From assembly GCF_022549785.1 (NCBI RefSeq), contig NZ_JAKZGO010000010.1, positions 85,888 through 149,887 on the forward strand: a stretch of DNA of 64,000 nt. The letters run 5' to 3'. The translations under genes were made by a program, and so were the position numbers. Below the pieces are notes generated by a model. It saw nothing but the letters and a program-made list of their open reading frames with translations. It was not told the origin of the DNA and did no database searches. This document shows, piece after piece, positions 1-9,430 of the stretch (positions are counted from its first letter, which is position 1; each line of letters starts with the position of its first letter). This stretch comes from Belliella alkalica (GTDB taxonomy: Bacteria; Bacteroidota; Bacteroidia; Cytophagales; Cyclobacteriaceae).

Positions 1-185
1 GTCAAGTCACCAACAACCTTATAAGTCTCACCTCTTTCAAATTCAATCTCATTCATGTTTCCAGAAATACCTTCAAGGACTTCATCCGGATTTTCGTCGA
101 TAGGATCTCTTTCTCCATTATCATCACAGCTCATGAAAGCCATTGATAATAATGCTAATAATAGCAGTGATTTAATCGTTTTCAT
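1..185 (-). CDS. lipoprotein, N-terminal part only (cut by window edge)
   Basis: The ATG lies at 183-185 on the minus strand and the frame stays open to the window edge. The first residues form a short signal peptide ending in a lipobox (..SMAFMSC), followed by a Asp/Glu-rich stretch typical of Bacteroidota surface-exposed lipoproteins. It begins 29 bases after the stop of the TonB receptor at 215-3016 on the same strand, so it is probably the second gene of that operon and an envelope partner of the receptor. The visible part (about 61 residues) does not identify a family. A beta-helix or SusD-like partner is possible but not shown. Confidence 0.75.
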   Translation of the reverse strand, partial: MKTIKSLLLLALLSMAFMSCDDNGERDPIDENPDEVLEGISGNMNEIEFERGETYKVVGDL

Positions 186-214
186 ATTTATTCTAGTTTA
201 GTTGTAATTCTGTT

Positions 215-3016
215 TTAAAGTGTGTAGCGAACGCCCAACCTGAATGACTGTCCAAAAAGGTCCCTTCTCACGTTTGCAATATTGAAAGGATCAGTTTGAT
301 AAGGGTATGGGTCAGTTGGGATTGTAAGTGGTTTTTTGATGTATAATTGATATGGTGTGTTAAGGATGTTGTTGACTTTCGCAAAAATCACCATGCCATT
401 TTTGAAACCTTTGTCTATTGAAAAATCCAATTGAGTCATCGGTTTCATGTATTGGTCAGCACCCAAGAATGGGGAGACTACCGCTATCCTTTCACCTGCA
501 TAATTCCCAACCAATTGGATATCCAGCATGGCATTTTGGTTTTTATAAAGTAAACTCAGGTTTGCGATGTGGTCAGACTGTCCCTGTAGCGGACGTGTTT
601 GGTTCACCACTGAATTGGTTCTGTCTTCATTTATCAAGACTTTGCTAGTCATGATTTCAGAATTTGTAAAGGTGTAATTCATTCTGATACCAAACCGGCT
701 GAAATACTTGGTGAAATCGACTTCTACCCCAAAGTTCGTGGCATCAGCAAAGTTTTGCGGTAGAATGGTCCTTGGGTTCGTAACTGTGCCATCACTTTCA
801 GGTTGAGGGAAGCCATATTCTATAGGATCAATTATTTTTTTGTAAAATACCCCTATCAATATTTGGTCAGCACCAGACGGGAAAAACTCATATCTCAAAT
901 CAGCACTATGACCGATGGAAGGTCTTAAGTTTTCATTTCCTCTTTCTGTAAAAAATGAATCACCTCCTCCTGCACTTCTGATTGTTGGTACTATTTCATA
1001 AAAACCTGGTCGGCTTATCCCTTTGAAATAAGTTGCTCTTAGATTTGTCTTGTTGTTGATGCTATGTTTGATGCTAGCAGAAGGGAAGATGTTTAAATAT
1101 TCTTGTTCCTTTTTAAGTTCAGTATTGTTACTATTTGCTGAGATTGAATTTATTTCATATCCCTGAAAAGTTTGCTCTGCTCTCACTCCAGCTTGGAAGT
1201 TGGTTTTGTTTACCGTTACACTTGCATTGACATATCCTGCATAGATATTTTCATAGGCATCATACACAAGGTTACTTCTGTCCCCACTTCCTAAAGGGTT
1301 TGCCATTGCAGTAAATCGAACTTCTCCGAAATCATCCCAATCAACCCCTCTGAATTGCCCGAATATCTGTGCATAATTGTAAAAGTTAAAATAGTTGTCT
1401 CTAACTTTATTTCTTCCCAATGCTCCAAATAGGATTTCGGTTTTATCATTGATGATATTGGGGTTGTATTTGAAATCTAGGTAAAGCGAAATATCATCAT
1501 CTCGGTTTCTTTCCCAAGCTCTAGAGTTTCTCGTGCCTTGGAAATATAGGGATTCATTGATGATTCTATTTTCTTCAGTGATCAGCGTACCTGCTCTAGA
1601 AAACACCCCGTCATCAGGTCTGTCATTTAGGGCAGAAGAGTAGATCGCCATCCAGTTGGCCTGAAGATTTGGTAAAAGCTGATGTTCTCCTCTTAGATCC
1701 GCTGTGCTTATCGATTGGAAAATATTGCTAAATCTTGTTATTGGATAAACAGAAATGTTTGTAGTAGCCACAAAAGACTCTCTTCTCACTTGATCCCTTA
1801 CTCTGAATTCGTTCAGAAGATAGTGCCCTAGGTATAAGCTAAACTTATTATTGGGATTTAGATTGTAATCCAATTTCCCATGAACAGCTGCTCTTGTTTG
1901 TTGGGAACTTGTTTCTCTTTCAATCAATCTTCGCATATCCAGTGGATTGCCTGGGTTGAAGTTTGGTTCTGGAGCATAGAAGTAATTGGAAACTGGACGG
2001 TAAGAGTTTTGGAAACTTCCACCGAGCATCACCCCAAGTTTCTTGTCTAAATACCTGTTTCCAAAAGTGAGATTTGCAAAGATATCAGGCATTGCCTTGC
2101 TTAAATCTTTGTTGATCATGTTTTCTACAGGAAAATCATCAGGTGTAGCTCTATAATTTGGACCGAATTGTTCCTTTGGAGAAAGCTTGTTCAAGTTGGA
2201 GCGATCATAAGTTTGGAATGGCCTATCAAAATTCAGAGCATTGTAGCCAATTTGAAAGTCTCCTTCTATCATCAATTGTTCGGGAGCACTCTTCATCACC
2301 ATGTTGACAGTTCCGCCTATCGCATCAGCTTCCATGTTTGCTGTGAGTGATTTATAAACTTCCAATCTCTCCAAGAGTACAGCTGGAAAAATATCTAAAG
2401 GAACGAATCTATTTTCATTGTCCGGAGAAGGGATTTTGATGCCGTTGACTAAGGTGTTGTTGTACCTTTTGTCCATTCCTCTTACGATAGCGTATTGTGG
2501 ATCACCACTTGCATTTCTTTCTATAGAAAGACCTGAAACTCGTTGGATCACATTTGCTACAGTGATGTCAGGAGATAGCTGAATTTGTCTAGCAGAGATT
2601 ACATTCAGGACACTTGCAGAGTTTCTTTCAAGTTGACGTGCTTGGATATCAGTTCCTCTTGCACCTGAAGTGACTACAAATTCCGAAAGGACTGATTCAT
2701 CAAATTTGAGATCAAAATCCTGAGTAGCTGTAGCACTTGGACTATTTACTACTACAATGGTATTGATGGTAGCATAACCTACGTAGGAAACAGTCAGATT
2801 GTAAGTGCCTTGAGGGATATTATTGAAAGAATATACACCGTCAAGACCGGTAATAGTAGTATTCCCATATGCCGCATCGGCACTTTTGATGACTACATTG
2901 GCACCAATTAGGAGCTCTTTACTAGAAGTATCTCTGATTTTTCCGTTAATCTTAGCAGCAAACAAATCAGAAGAACCAATTAGTAAAAATGACAATAACA
3001 ATAACTTGATCTTCAT
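215..3016 (-). CDS. TonB-dependent outer-membrane receptor
   Basis: The 933-residue protein starts with a signal peptide (about residues 1-21). Next comes a carboxypeptidase-regulatory-like beta-sandwich (about 22-105, with GANVVIKS and YVGYAT), then a plug domain (about 130-245, with VIQRVSGLSIERN, IRGMDKRYN-like and AIGGTVNMVMKS segments), then a 22-strand-type barrel ending in a beta strand with aromatic character (FRLGVRYTL). This is the layout of Bacteroidota receptors that import large or scarce ligands with TonB/ExbBD energy. The ligand cannot be read from sequence. A lipoprotein gene follows 29 bases downstream on the same strand. A near-consensus promoter-like box lies at 3021-3028, almost on the start codon, so the 5' leader may be very short. 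Confidence 0.93.
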   Translation of the reverse strand: MKIKLLLLSFLLIGSSDLFAAKINGKIRDTSSKELLIGANVVIKSADAAYGNTTITGLDGVYSFNNIPQGTYNLTVSYVGYATINTIVVVNSPSATATQDFDLKFDESVLSEFVVTSGARGTDIQARQLERNSASVLNVISARQIQLSPDITVANVIQRVSGLSIERNASGDPQYAIVRGMDKRYNNTLVNGIKIPSPDNENRFVPLDIFPAVLLERLEVYKSLTANMEADAIGGTVNMVMKSAPEQLMIEGDFQIGYNALNFDRPFQTYDRSNLNKLSPKEQFGPNYRATPDDFPVENMINKDLSKAMPDIFANLTFGNRYLDKKLGVMLGGSFQNSYRPVSNYFYAPEPNFNPGNPLDMRRLIERETSSQQTRAAVHGKLDYNLNPNNKFSLYLGHYLLNEFRVRDQVRRESFVATTNISVYPITRFSNIFQSISTADLRGEHQLLPNLQANWMAIYSSALNDRPDDGVFSRAGTLITEENRIINESLYFQGTRNSRAWERNRDDDISLYLDFKYNPNIINDKTEILFGALGRNKVRDNYFNFYNYAQIFGQFRGVDWDDFGEVRFTAMANPLGSGDRSNLVYDAYENIYAGYVNASVTVNKTNFQAGVRAEQTFQGYEINSISANSNNTELKKEQEYLNIFPSASIKHSINNKTNLRATYFKGISRPGFYEIVPTIRSAGGGDSFFTERGNENLRPSIGHSADLRYEFFPSGADQILIGVFYKKIIDPIEYGFPQPESDGTVTNPRTILPQNFADATNFGVEVDFTKYFSRFGIRMNYTFTNSEIMTSKVLINEDRTNSVVNQTRPLQGQSDHIANLSLLYKNQNAMLDIQLVGNYAGERIAVVSPFLGADQYMKPMTQLDFSIDKGFKNGMVIFAKVNNILNTPYQLYIKKPLTIPTDPYPYQTDPFNIANVRRDLFGQSFRLGVRYTL

Positions 3017-3506
3017 AACGCAAAGGTGCGATCGGTAGTTTGCTATATCATTTCCAAAATATTTTCAAATTGTTATAAAAGTACTGCTTAAAGTTTCCTT
3101 AAAGTTATTGTTGTGTTTTGTAAAAGTTTAATTAATATTAACTAGATGTTAAACTATTGATTTTAAGTGTTTTAATGTTTGTATTTTTAGCCCATTCGAT
3201 AATATTGGAGAGAAAATTAGTGATCAAAAAATTCAGGTGATTTATTCAAATTAGGAATTGCATGTTAAAATATAACAATATTTATCGGTTCAGAGATAAA
3301 TTGATTATATCAACGAGATCAAGACGAGAACATATCTACTTTTAATTTAATATTTTAGTTATTTGCATTTTCCAGCAATGAATAATACAATCGATCGTAT
3401 AGCAGGAAATCATGTTTTGTTTTAGCTTCTTCCAGATTTTTATAAACCACAAAAAAAAGCGGCTAGAGTACCTAGCCGCTTTCTGTATTGCATGATCAAC
3501 TTGATC
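3017..3506. other. gene-free AT-rich intergenic region
   Basis: About 490 bases lie between the TonB receptor gene and clpC, both on the minus strand. I see no plausible gene. The region contains the clpC terminator at 3456-3482, and the part nearest 3016 should hold the receptor promoter. The rest is AT-rich sequence with no clear repeat. Confidence 0.6.
3456..3482 (-). terminator. rho-independent terminator after clpC
   Basis: A perfect 11-bp stem (AAAGCGGCTAG / CTAGCCGCTTT) encloses a 5-base loop. On the minus strand it is followed by a run of eight T. It lies 24 bases past the clpC stop codon. Confidence 0.9.
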
Positions 3507-6041
3507 TTATTCTGCGTTTTCTTTTTTATTCACTGCGATACTTAATTCTTCACCTTCACCAGAATAATCAGCTGTGATAACATCTCCTTCGGAAAGTTCT
3601 CCCTTCAGGATTTCTTCAGCAAGTGCATCTTCAAGATACTTTTGGATTGCTCTGTTTAGAGGTCTTGCTCCATACTGCTGATCATAACCTTTTTCAGCTA
3701 AGAAGTCTTTCGCTTTATCAGTCAACTCAATTTTGTACCCTAAATCTGTAATTCTTCCGAATAACTTATTCAGGCTGATTTCTATGATTTGATGAATATG
3801 TGATTTTTCCAGCGAATTGAATACGACCACATCGTCCAATCTGTTTAAGAATTCTGGACTAAATGCCTTTTTCAAAGCACTTTGGATAGTGGATTTCATC
3901 ACTTCATCCATATTATCGGTTTTGGCTTTGTTGGCAAAACCAATACCTGCTCCGAAATCCTTCAGATCCCTAACGCCAATATTAGAAGTCATGATGATGA
4001 TCGTATTTCTGAAATCTACCCTTCTTCCCAATCCATCTGTCAGAATACCATCATCCAATACTTGGAGTAAGATATTGAATACATCTGGATGGGCTTTCTC
4101 GATTTCATCCAAAAGAACAACAGAATACGGTTTTCTTCTAACTTTCTCAGTAAGCTGTCCACCTTCTTCGTATCCTACATAGCCTGGAGGTGCTCCTACA
4201 AGTCTAGATACAGAGAATTTCTCCATATATTCTGACATATCAATTCTCACAAGAGAATCATCTTTGTCAAATAGGTATGTAGCAAGCATTTTTGCCAACT
4301 CAGTCTTTCCAACACCTGTTGGTCCCAAGAAAATGAATGAACCGATAGGCTTCTTTGGATCTTTCAATCCAACTCTTGTCCTTTGAATTGCTTTTGTGAG
4401 CTTCTTTATTGCTTCTTCTTGGCCTACAACTTTCCCTTTGAGCTCTTCAGCCATGTTGAGAAGTTTAGCACCTTCTTTTTGGGCAATTCTTTTGGCAGGG
4501 ATTCCTGTCATCATCGCAATCACTTCGGCTACATTGTCTTCTTCGACTTTATATCTTTTGGATTTGCTTTCTTCTTCCCATTTTACTTTGGCTGTTTCCA
4601 GCTGTTCCAAGAGTTTTTTCTCTTTGTCACGCAATTGGGCAGCTTCTTCATATTTCTGGCTTTTTACAACCCTGTTTTTCTCTACTTTAATTTGCTCAAC
4701 TTCCTCTTCCAGCTTCAAAATATCTTCCGGTACGTGGATATTATTGATATGAACACGAGCACCTGCTTCATCCAAGATATCTATAGCCTTATCTGGTAAA
4801 AATCTATCAGAGATATATCTGTCAGAAAGTTTTACACAAGCTTCGATAGCTTCATTGGTATAGATGACATTGTGGTGATCTTCGTATTTGTCTTTGATGT
4901 TGTTCAGAATTTGAACAGTTTCTTCTGGAGTGGTAGCATCTACCATCACCATTTGGAATCTTCTTGCCAAAGCTCCATCTTTCTCAATGTACTGTCTGTA
5001 TTCATCAAGTGTAGTCGCACCTATACATTGGATTTCGCCCCTTGCCAAGGCAGGTTTGAACATGTTGGATGCATCCAAAGAACCACTTGCTCCGCCAGCA
5101 CCTACGATTGTATGAAGTTCATCAATAAAAAGAATCACATTTGGGGATTTTTCAAGCTCGTTCATCACGGCTTTCATTCTCTCTTCAAATTGACCTCTGT
5201 ATTTTGTACCAGCTACCAAAGATGCTAAATCAAGCGTCACAACTCTTTTATTGAATAAAACCCTTGATACTTTTTTCTGAATGATTCTCAATGCCAAACC
5301 TTCTGCAATTGCAGTTTTACCTACACCAGGCTCACCGATCAAGATTGGATTGTTTTTCTTTCTTCTAGACAAAATCTGCGCAACACGCTCGATTTCCTTT
5401 TCTCTACCTATGATAGGATCAAGTTTGTCGTCCTCTGCCATTTTGGTAAGGTCTCTACCAAAGTTATCCAAAACTGGTGTTCTAGATTTTTCGGCACCAG
5501 GTTTTGTCGATCCACTCGAGGAACCACTGCCTGAAGAAGAACCGAACAGCTTACTGCCATCCTCGTCCGGATCATCAGCTTCCGCTTTGGATCTCGGACC
5601 TGAATCAGTCTGAAACTCCAACATTTCCTTTACGGAATCATAGTTGGTATCGAATTTCTGTAAAATCTGAGTGGCAATATTGTCTTCATCGCGCAAAATA
5701 GATAGCAACAGGTGTTCTGTTCCAATCAAAGCGCTTTTGAAAATTTTAGCTTCTAAATAGGTGATTTTTAATACTTTTTCCGACTGCCTAGTCAATGGAA
5801 TGTTGGCAAGGTTTTTTACATTGTGGTTTGCGGTGCCTTTGACAGCACGCTCCACAGAATTCCTCAATTCGTCTAGAGGAACGCCTAACTTTTTCAATAT
5901 GGAAACAGCCACGCCTTCACCCTCACGAATCATACCCAACAAGAGGTGTTCCGTACCTATGTAATCATGACCTAAGCGCAAAGCCTCTTCGCGACTTAGT
6001 GAGATCACCTCTTTGACTCTGTTTGAAAATTTTGCTTCCAT
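3507..6041 (-). CDS. clpC: ATP-dependent Clp protease ATP-binding subunit ClpC
   Basis: This 844-residue AAA+ unfoldase delivers substrates to ClpP in the cytoplasm. Two N-terminal Clp repeats (about 1-145) are followed by a Ser/Gly-rich linker (about 160-185). The first AAA module has Walker A GEPGVGKT near residue 235 and LFIDELHT as Walker B. A UVR-like helical segment (YEEAAQLRDKEKKLL, about 460-475) follows, and then the second AAA module with GPTGVGKTE near 572. The UVR motif and overall length mark it as ClpC rather than ClpA or ClpB. The start is supported by an AGAAAGGA ribosome-binding site just upstream of the ATG. It is followed by a strong terminator and looks monocistronic. Confidence 0.97.
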   Translation of the reverse strand: MEAKFSNRVKEVISLSREEALRLGHDYIGTEHLLLGMIREGEGVAVSILKKLGVPLDELRNSVERAVKGTANHNVKNLANIPLTRQSEKVLKITYLEAKIFKSALIGTEHLLLSILRDEDNIATQILQKFDTNYDSVKEMLEFQTDSGPRSKAEADDPDEDGSKLFGSSSGSGSSSGSTKPGAEKSRTPVLDNFGRDLTKMAEDDKLDPIIGREKEIERVAQILSRRKKNNPILIGEPGVGKTAIAEGLALRIIQKKVSRVLFNKRVVTLDLASLVAGTKYRGQFEERMKAVMNELEKSPNVILFIDELHTIVGAGGASGSLDASNMFKPALARGEIQCIGATTLDEYRQYIEKDGALARRFQMVMVDATTPEETVQILNNIKDKYEDHHNVIYTNEAIEACVKLSDRYISDRFLPDKAIDILDEAGARVHINNIHVPEDILKLEEEVEQIKVEKNRVVKSQKYEEAAQLRDKEKKLLEQLETAKVKWEEESKSKRYKVEEDNVAEVIAMMTGIPAKRIAQKEGAKLLNMAEELKGKVVGQEEAIKKLTKAIQRTRVGLKDPKKPIGSFIFLGPTGVGKTELAKMLATYLFDKDDSLVRIDMSEYMEKFSVSRLVGAPPGYVGYEEGGQLTEKVRRKPYSVVLLDEIEKAHPDVFNILLQVLDDGILTDGLGRRVDFRNTIIIMTSNIGVRDLKDFGAGIGFANKAKTDNMDEVMKSTIQSALKKAFSPEFLNRLDDVVVFNSLEKSHIHQIIEISLNKLFGRITDLGYKIELTDKAKDFLAEKGYDQQYGARPLNRAIQKYLEDALAEEILKGELSEGDVITADYSGEGEELSIAVNKKENAE

Positions 6042-6121
6042 TTATATCCTTTCTAAATGATTTGAAATCTTTACTAATGTTAAAGAATTTGTTTTAAAAA
6101 CACAATTCTTTTGCGGTTTGT

Positions 6122-6742
6122 TCAATGATTTTTTTGTGACTTTGCCAAAATATTATTTGATTCTGGTCCAACGCAAAATAATAAATCAATGATACTTAAG
6201 TTTGGAACAAAGTCTAAGCCAAACAATTGGCTGTAGGGAGCTGGTTGATAGATGTTCCGATCTTCAAATGGGCTTTTTGAACTTATTAAACCTCTTATGT
6301 CAATTGATTCACTGTTTATGTCAGTTTTATTAAGTTTCATTACTTTTATATCCAATTGGAGCAGTTTCAGACAAACTGTCAGTAGTTCCAGGTTGAAATC
6401 GGTTAATAAGTCAAACTTTTTTTGAAACACTTCCTCAATGTATGGAAAATAATATTCAAAAAAAGGTGCTTTTCCATAAGCGCTTTGAATTCCTCTCAAA
6501 TGTACATTCACCCACTTTTGATGATAATCTATTTTGACGAGCTCTGTTTTGACTTTTTTGTTGCCACCCAAAACAGGAATACTTAGTGTTTCCACTTTAT
6601 TTGCAAGTCTTATCTGGCAGCGATTTCTATAAGTCTGCTTTTGATAATTTTCTTGAATGTCCAATAAAATCATTTTTTCCTTCTGAATAGCTACGAAATA
6701 TTCAATAGGAGGTAGATAAAATAACTCTGTAATTATTGACAT
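6122..6742 (-). CDS. WbqC-like family protein
   Basis: The 206-residue protein opens with the pattern of the WbqC family: a hydrophobic start and YLPPIEYFVAI, where a Tyr/Pro-Pro segment is followed by an aromatic. It also has NRCQIRLANK and the family's characteristic YHQKWVNVHLRGIQSAYGKAP-type block, in which a Trp/His segment is followed by Tyr-Gly-Lys and FFEYYFP. Family members are often found in polysaccharide or envelope loci, but this copy stands beside clpC and a Sua5/YrdC-type gene. The biochemical role is not established. No signal peptide is seen. Confidence 0.8.
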   Translation of the reverse strand: MSIITELFYLPPIEYFVAIQKEKMILLDIQENYQKQTYRNRCQIRLANKVETLSIPVLGGNKKVKTELVKIDYHQKWVNVHLRGIQSAYGKAPFFEYYFPYIEEVFQKKFDLLTDFNLELLTVCLKLLQLDIKVMKLNKTDINSESIDIRGLISSKSPFEDRNIYQPAPYSQLFGLDFVPNLSIIDLLFCVGPESNNILAKSQKNH

Positions 6743-6800
6743 TGGATTTTTGATAAGTGGGGTTTTAATTGGCTTTTGAAATTGTGTTTAAGAAGAATTT

Positions 6801-7430
6801 TTAAAGTATGTCTTCCAAATTCCCCAAACCTTCTCTCACTACCTCAATCTGATCATTTGTACAATCCAAAATTGTGGATCCAATATTATTGCCATACCCT
6901 CCATCAATGACGATATCTACAAGGTGTTGGTATTTTTCATATATCAACTCAGGATCTGTACTATATTCAATTACGTCATCTTCATCTCTGATGGATGTAG
7001 TAAGAATTGGTTGGCCCAACTCTTTGACGAGCAACCTTGGGATTGGATGATTTGGAACCCGGATACCGATAGTCTTTTTGTTGCTGTTGAGTATTTTTGG
7101 TACAGAAGTATTTGCTTCTAGGATAAATGTATAAGGTCCAGGAAGCGCTTTTTTCATTATTTTGAATACTGGAGTACTCAAAGCTCTCGTATATTCAGAG
7201 ATATTGCTTAGGTCATAGCAGATAAAGGAAAAATTATGCTTCTTGGCTTTTATTCCTTTGATTTGGCAGATCCTTTCTACCGCGCGCTGATTGTGGATAT
7301 CACATCCCATTCCATACACCGTATCTGTAGGATATATAATAACGCCACCTGACCTAAGGACATCTATGATTCTTTGGATCTTTTTTGGATCTGGATTTTC
7401 CGGATAAAGCTTTATGAATTCAGCAGCCAT
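6801..7430 (-). CDS. L-threonylcarbamoyladenylate synthase (Sua5/YciO/YrdC family)
   Basis: The 209-residue protein has the YrdC fold signature. GGVIIYPTDTVYGMGCD (about residues 29-45) forms the nucleotide-binding cleft. KGIKAKKHNFSFICYDL and the PGPYTFILEA block follow, and GIRVPNHP and TTSIRDEDD are also family landmarks. Proteins of this type make threonylcarbamoyl-AMP from threonine, bicarbonate and ATP for the t6A37 modification of ANN-decoding tRNAs. The length is that of the short YrdC/YciO type without the C-terminal Sua5 domain. Family branches TsaC and YciO are hard to separate by eye, so I give no gene symbol. Confidence 0.87.
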   Translation of the reverse strand: MAAEFIKLYPENPDPKKIQRIIDVLRSGGVIIYPTDTVYGMGCDIHNQRAVERICQIKGIKAKKHNFSFICYDLSNISEYTRALSTPVFKIMKKALPGPYTFILEANTSVPKILNSNKKTIGIRVPNHPIPRLLVKELGQPILTTSIRDEDDVIEYSTDPELIYEKYQHLVDIVIDGGYGNNIGSTILDCTNDQIEVVREGLGNLEDIL

Positions 7431-7480
7431 TTTATTAGAATATTAGGTTAATGGTTTGATTAAGTCTTAATGGAGGATTC

Positions 7481-7891
7481 TCACCCTTTGTTATTGCAAT
7501 ACTTTTTCACCAATTCGTCCACAATCGGAAGATCTGCTTCTGTCCAATTGAGATTCTGTAGTTCGCAGAAAGCTAACCATCGGACTTCTTGATGTTCTTT
7601 GAGTTTCAATTCTCCATCTATATAGCTACAAATAAACGGAATAAGTTCGATTTCTTTTTCTTCGCTGTACTTGTGTCGTGTGGTTTGAAGTGAATCCTGT
7701 ACTTCAATTTGCAAATTTAATTCCTCGAGGATTTCTCTTTTTATACATGCTTCATCTGATTCTGCAATTTCCACTTTTCCACCAGGAAACTCCCATTGAA
7801 GTGGATGGGACATGTTTTTTCCTCTTTGTGCACAGAGGATTTTATCATCTGCCATAATAATTGCGCAGGTCACTCTTAGGATTGCATGCAT
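7481..7891 (-). CDS. NUDIX hydrolase, MutT-like 8-oxo-dGTP pyrophosphatase type
   Basis: A complete nudix box is visible: GGKVEIAESDEACIKREILE followed by E-L, which matches Gx5Ex7REuxEExGu except for the final Gly. CAQRGKNMSHPLQWEFPGGK just before it is typical of the MutT branch that removes oxidised dGTP from the pool. The frame extends to 7945, but only through a TTG. I chose the ATG at 7891 because the extra residues are not family-like and would run into the promoter region of the divergent mltG gene. The encoded protein is then 136 residues, normal for MutT-type enzymes. Substrate specificity cannot be decided from sequence. Confidence 0.85.
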   Translation of the reverse strand: MHAILRVTCAIIMADDKILCAQRGKNMSHPLQWEFPGGKVEIAESDEACIKREILEELNLQIEVQDSLQTTRHKYSEEKEIELIPFICSYIDGELKLKEHQEVRWLAFCELQNLNWTEADLPIVDELVKKYCNNKG

Positions 7892-7930
7892 CAATTTTTG
7901 ATTTTGATAAGCCCGATGAACAAAATTCCC

Positions 7931-7938
7931 TATTTTTG
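7931..7938 (+). promoter_or_regulatory. TAnnTTTG (-7) promoter box of the mltG operon
   Basis: TATTTTTG fits the Bacteroidota primary-sigma -7 consensus TAnnTTTG and lies 30 bases upstream of the mltG ATG, in the divergent gap with the nudix gene. A TTTTG upstream could serve as the -33 element, but its spacing (24 bases) is longer than ideal. Confidence 0.5.
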
Positions 7939-7968
7939 CGCTCAATCAAAGAGTTTTCTATTAAAATT

Positions 7969-9012
7969 ATGCTTGAGGATAAAAAAACGAAATACTATCT
8001 AATAGGTGTTATCACATTTTCTGTCTTGATGACTTCACTTTCATTCTACTTTTATCAGGCATTCTTTAGTCCAAACACGATTTTGGAAGGTGAAGAACCT
8101 TACATGCTCGAAATCCCCAGCAATGCAACATTCAAGAATGTTTCCGATAGTCTTTATAAAGACGAAACAATTCATGATGTGATTACTTTTAGTTTTGTTG
8201 CAAAAATATTGGGATACCAAGACAATATAAAGCCCGGGTTATACAAAATCAATCCCAGGATGAGTAATTTGAATGTGGTAAAACTACTTAGATCGGGAAA
8301 TCAAACACCTGTGAGACTGACTTTCAACAATGTGCGTACGAAAGAAGATTTGGCTGAGAAAATCACTAATAAGATTGAATTGACAGATGATCAGTTTCTT
8401 AACTTATTGACAGATTCTGTTAATATCAGAAAGTTTGGATTTGAAGAAGAGACGATTATGTCCATGTTTATCCCAAATACTTATGAAGTTTGGTGGAACA
8501 CGAGTGCCGAAAATCTATTTGACAGAATGCATTCCGAGTACAAAAAATTCTGGACTGAGGAAAGAAAACAGAAAGCGAATGCGCTTGGATTGACTCAAAA
8601 TGAAGTTTCTACTTTGGCATCAATCGTACAAGCGGAAACACAAAAAGCTGACGAAAGACCAAAGGTGGCCGGAGTTTACTTGAATAGGTTGAGAATCAAC
8701 ATGCCACTACAAGCAGATCCTACATTGGTTTTTGCTGTCGGGGATTTCAGCATAAAAAGAGTACTGAATGTGCACAAAGAAATTGATAGTCCCTACAATA
8801 CATATAAGTATTTGGGTTTGCCTCCAGGTCCGATCAATTTGCCGGAAATTTCAGCTTTGGACGCAGTTTTGAATTTTGAGGAGCACAGTTATCTTTATTT
8901 TTGTGCCAAAGAGGATTTTTCTGGCTATCATGCATTCGCTACCAATTTGACGGAGCATTTGAATAATGCCAGAAGATATCAAAATGCACTGAATCAAGCT
9001 AAAATATATTGA
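7969..9012 (+). CDS. mltG: endolytic murein transglycosylase MltG (YceG-like)
   Basis: The 347-residue protein is anchored by one N-terminal membrane helix (about residues 10-30) and acts in the periplasm. It cleaves nascent peptidoglycan strands and helps terminate glycan synthesis. The YceG catalytic block is clear: LASIVQAETQKADERPKVAG holds the catalytic Glu in the AET motif, and YLNRLRINMPLQADPT follows with the family's N-R-L and Q-x-D-P-T residues. NTYKYLGLPPGPI near the C terminus is also diagnostic. The open frame runs upstream to 7861, but the ATG at 7969 places the membrane helix at the N terminus and follows a promoter box. The next gene starts one base after the stop, so they form an operon. 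Confidence 0.94.
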   Translation: MLEDKKTKYYLIGVITFSVLMTSLSFYFYQAFFSPNTILEGEEPYMLEIPSNATFKNVSDSLYKDETIHDVITFSFVAKILGYQDNIKPGLYKINPRMSNLNVVKLLRSGNQTPVRLTFNNVRTKEDLAEKITNKIELTDDQFLNLLTDSVNIRKFGFEEETIMSMFIPNTYEVWWNTSAENLFDRMHSEYKKFWTEERKQKANALGLTQNEVSTLASIVQAETQKADERPKVAGVYLNRLRINMPLQADPTLVFAVGDFSIKRVLNVHKEIDSPYNTYKYLGLPPGPINLPEISALDAVLNFEEHSYLYFCAKEDFSGYHAFATNLTEHLNNARRYQNALNQAKIY

Positions 9013-9013
9013 A

Positions 9014-9421
9014 ATGTTCAAGGCAGAAACACAAATAAGGGTACGGTATGCTGAAACAGATCAGATGGGATATGTATATTATGGCAATTATGCCATGTAC
9101 TTCGAAGTGGCGCGAGTAGAGGCATTGAGATCTGTAGGCTTTTCTTACAAGAAAATGGAAGATGAGGGAGTAATGATGCCAGTTTTGGAGCAATTTACCA
9201 AATACCTAAAACCAGGAAAGTACGATGAGCTTCTGACGGTCAAAACTACAATCAAAGAAATGCCTGGTGTTAGGATTTCGTTTGATTATGAGGTGTTTAA
9301 TGAAAGTGAGGAAATGATCACCCAGGGAAAAACTATTCTGACATTTCTGAAAAAAGATACTCACAGACCGAGTAGACCACCGCAATATTTACTAGATTTA
9401 TTGAAACCATATTTTGACTAG
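9014..9421 (+). CDS. acyl-CoA thioesterase, YbgC/FadM-like (4HBT hotdog fold)
   Basis: The 135-residue hotdog-fold protein has the 4-hydroxybenzoyl-CoA thioesterase active-site block RYAETDQMGYVYYGNYAMYF, where the Asp of ETDQMG is the expected catalytic residue and GNY binds the substrate region. Such enzymes hydrolyse acyl-CoA thioesters in the cytoplasm. The in vivo substrate is unknown. It begins one base after the mltG stop, and the yihY-like gene follows 9 bases later, so the three genes are very probably cotranscribed. Confidence 0.88.
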   Translation: MFKAETQIRVRYAETDQMGYVYYGNYAMYFEVARVEALRSVGFSYKKMEDEGVMMPVLEQFTKYLKPGKYDELLTVKTTIKEMPGVRISFDYEVFNESEEMITQGKTILTFLKKDTHRPSRPPQYLLDLLKPYFD

Positions 9422-9430
9422 ACTTTTTCA

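Noticed and set aside
7892..7945. Longer start of the nudix gene
   Set aside because: It needs a TTG start and would cover the mltG promoter box. The ATG at 7891 suits the family.
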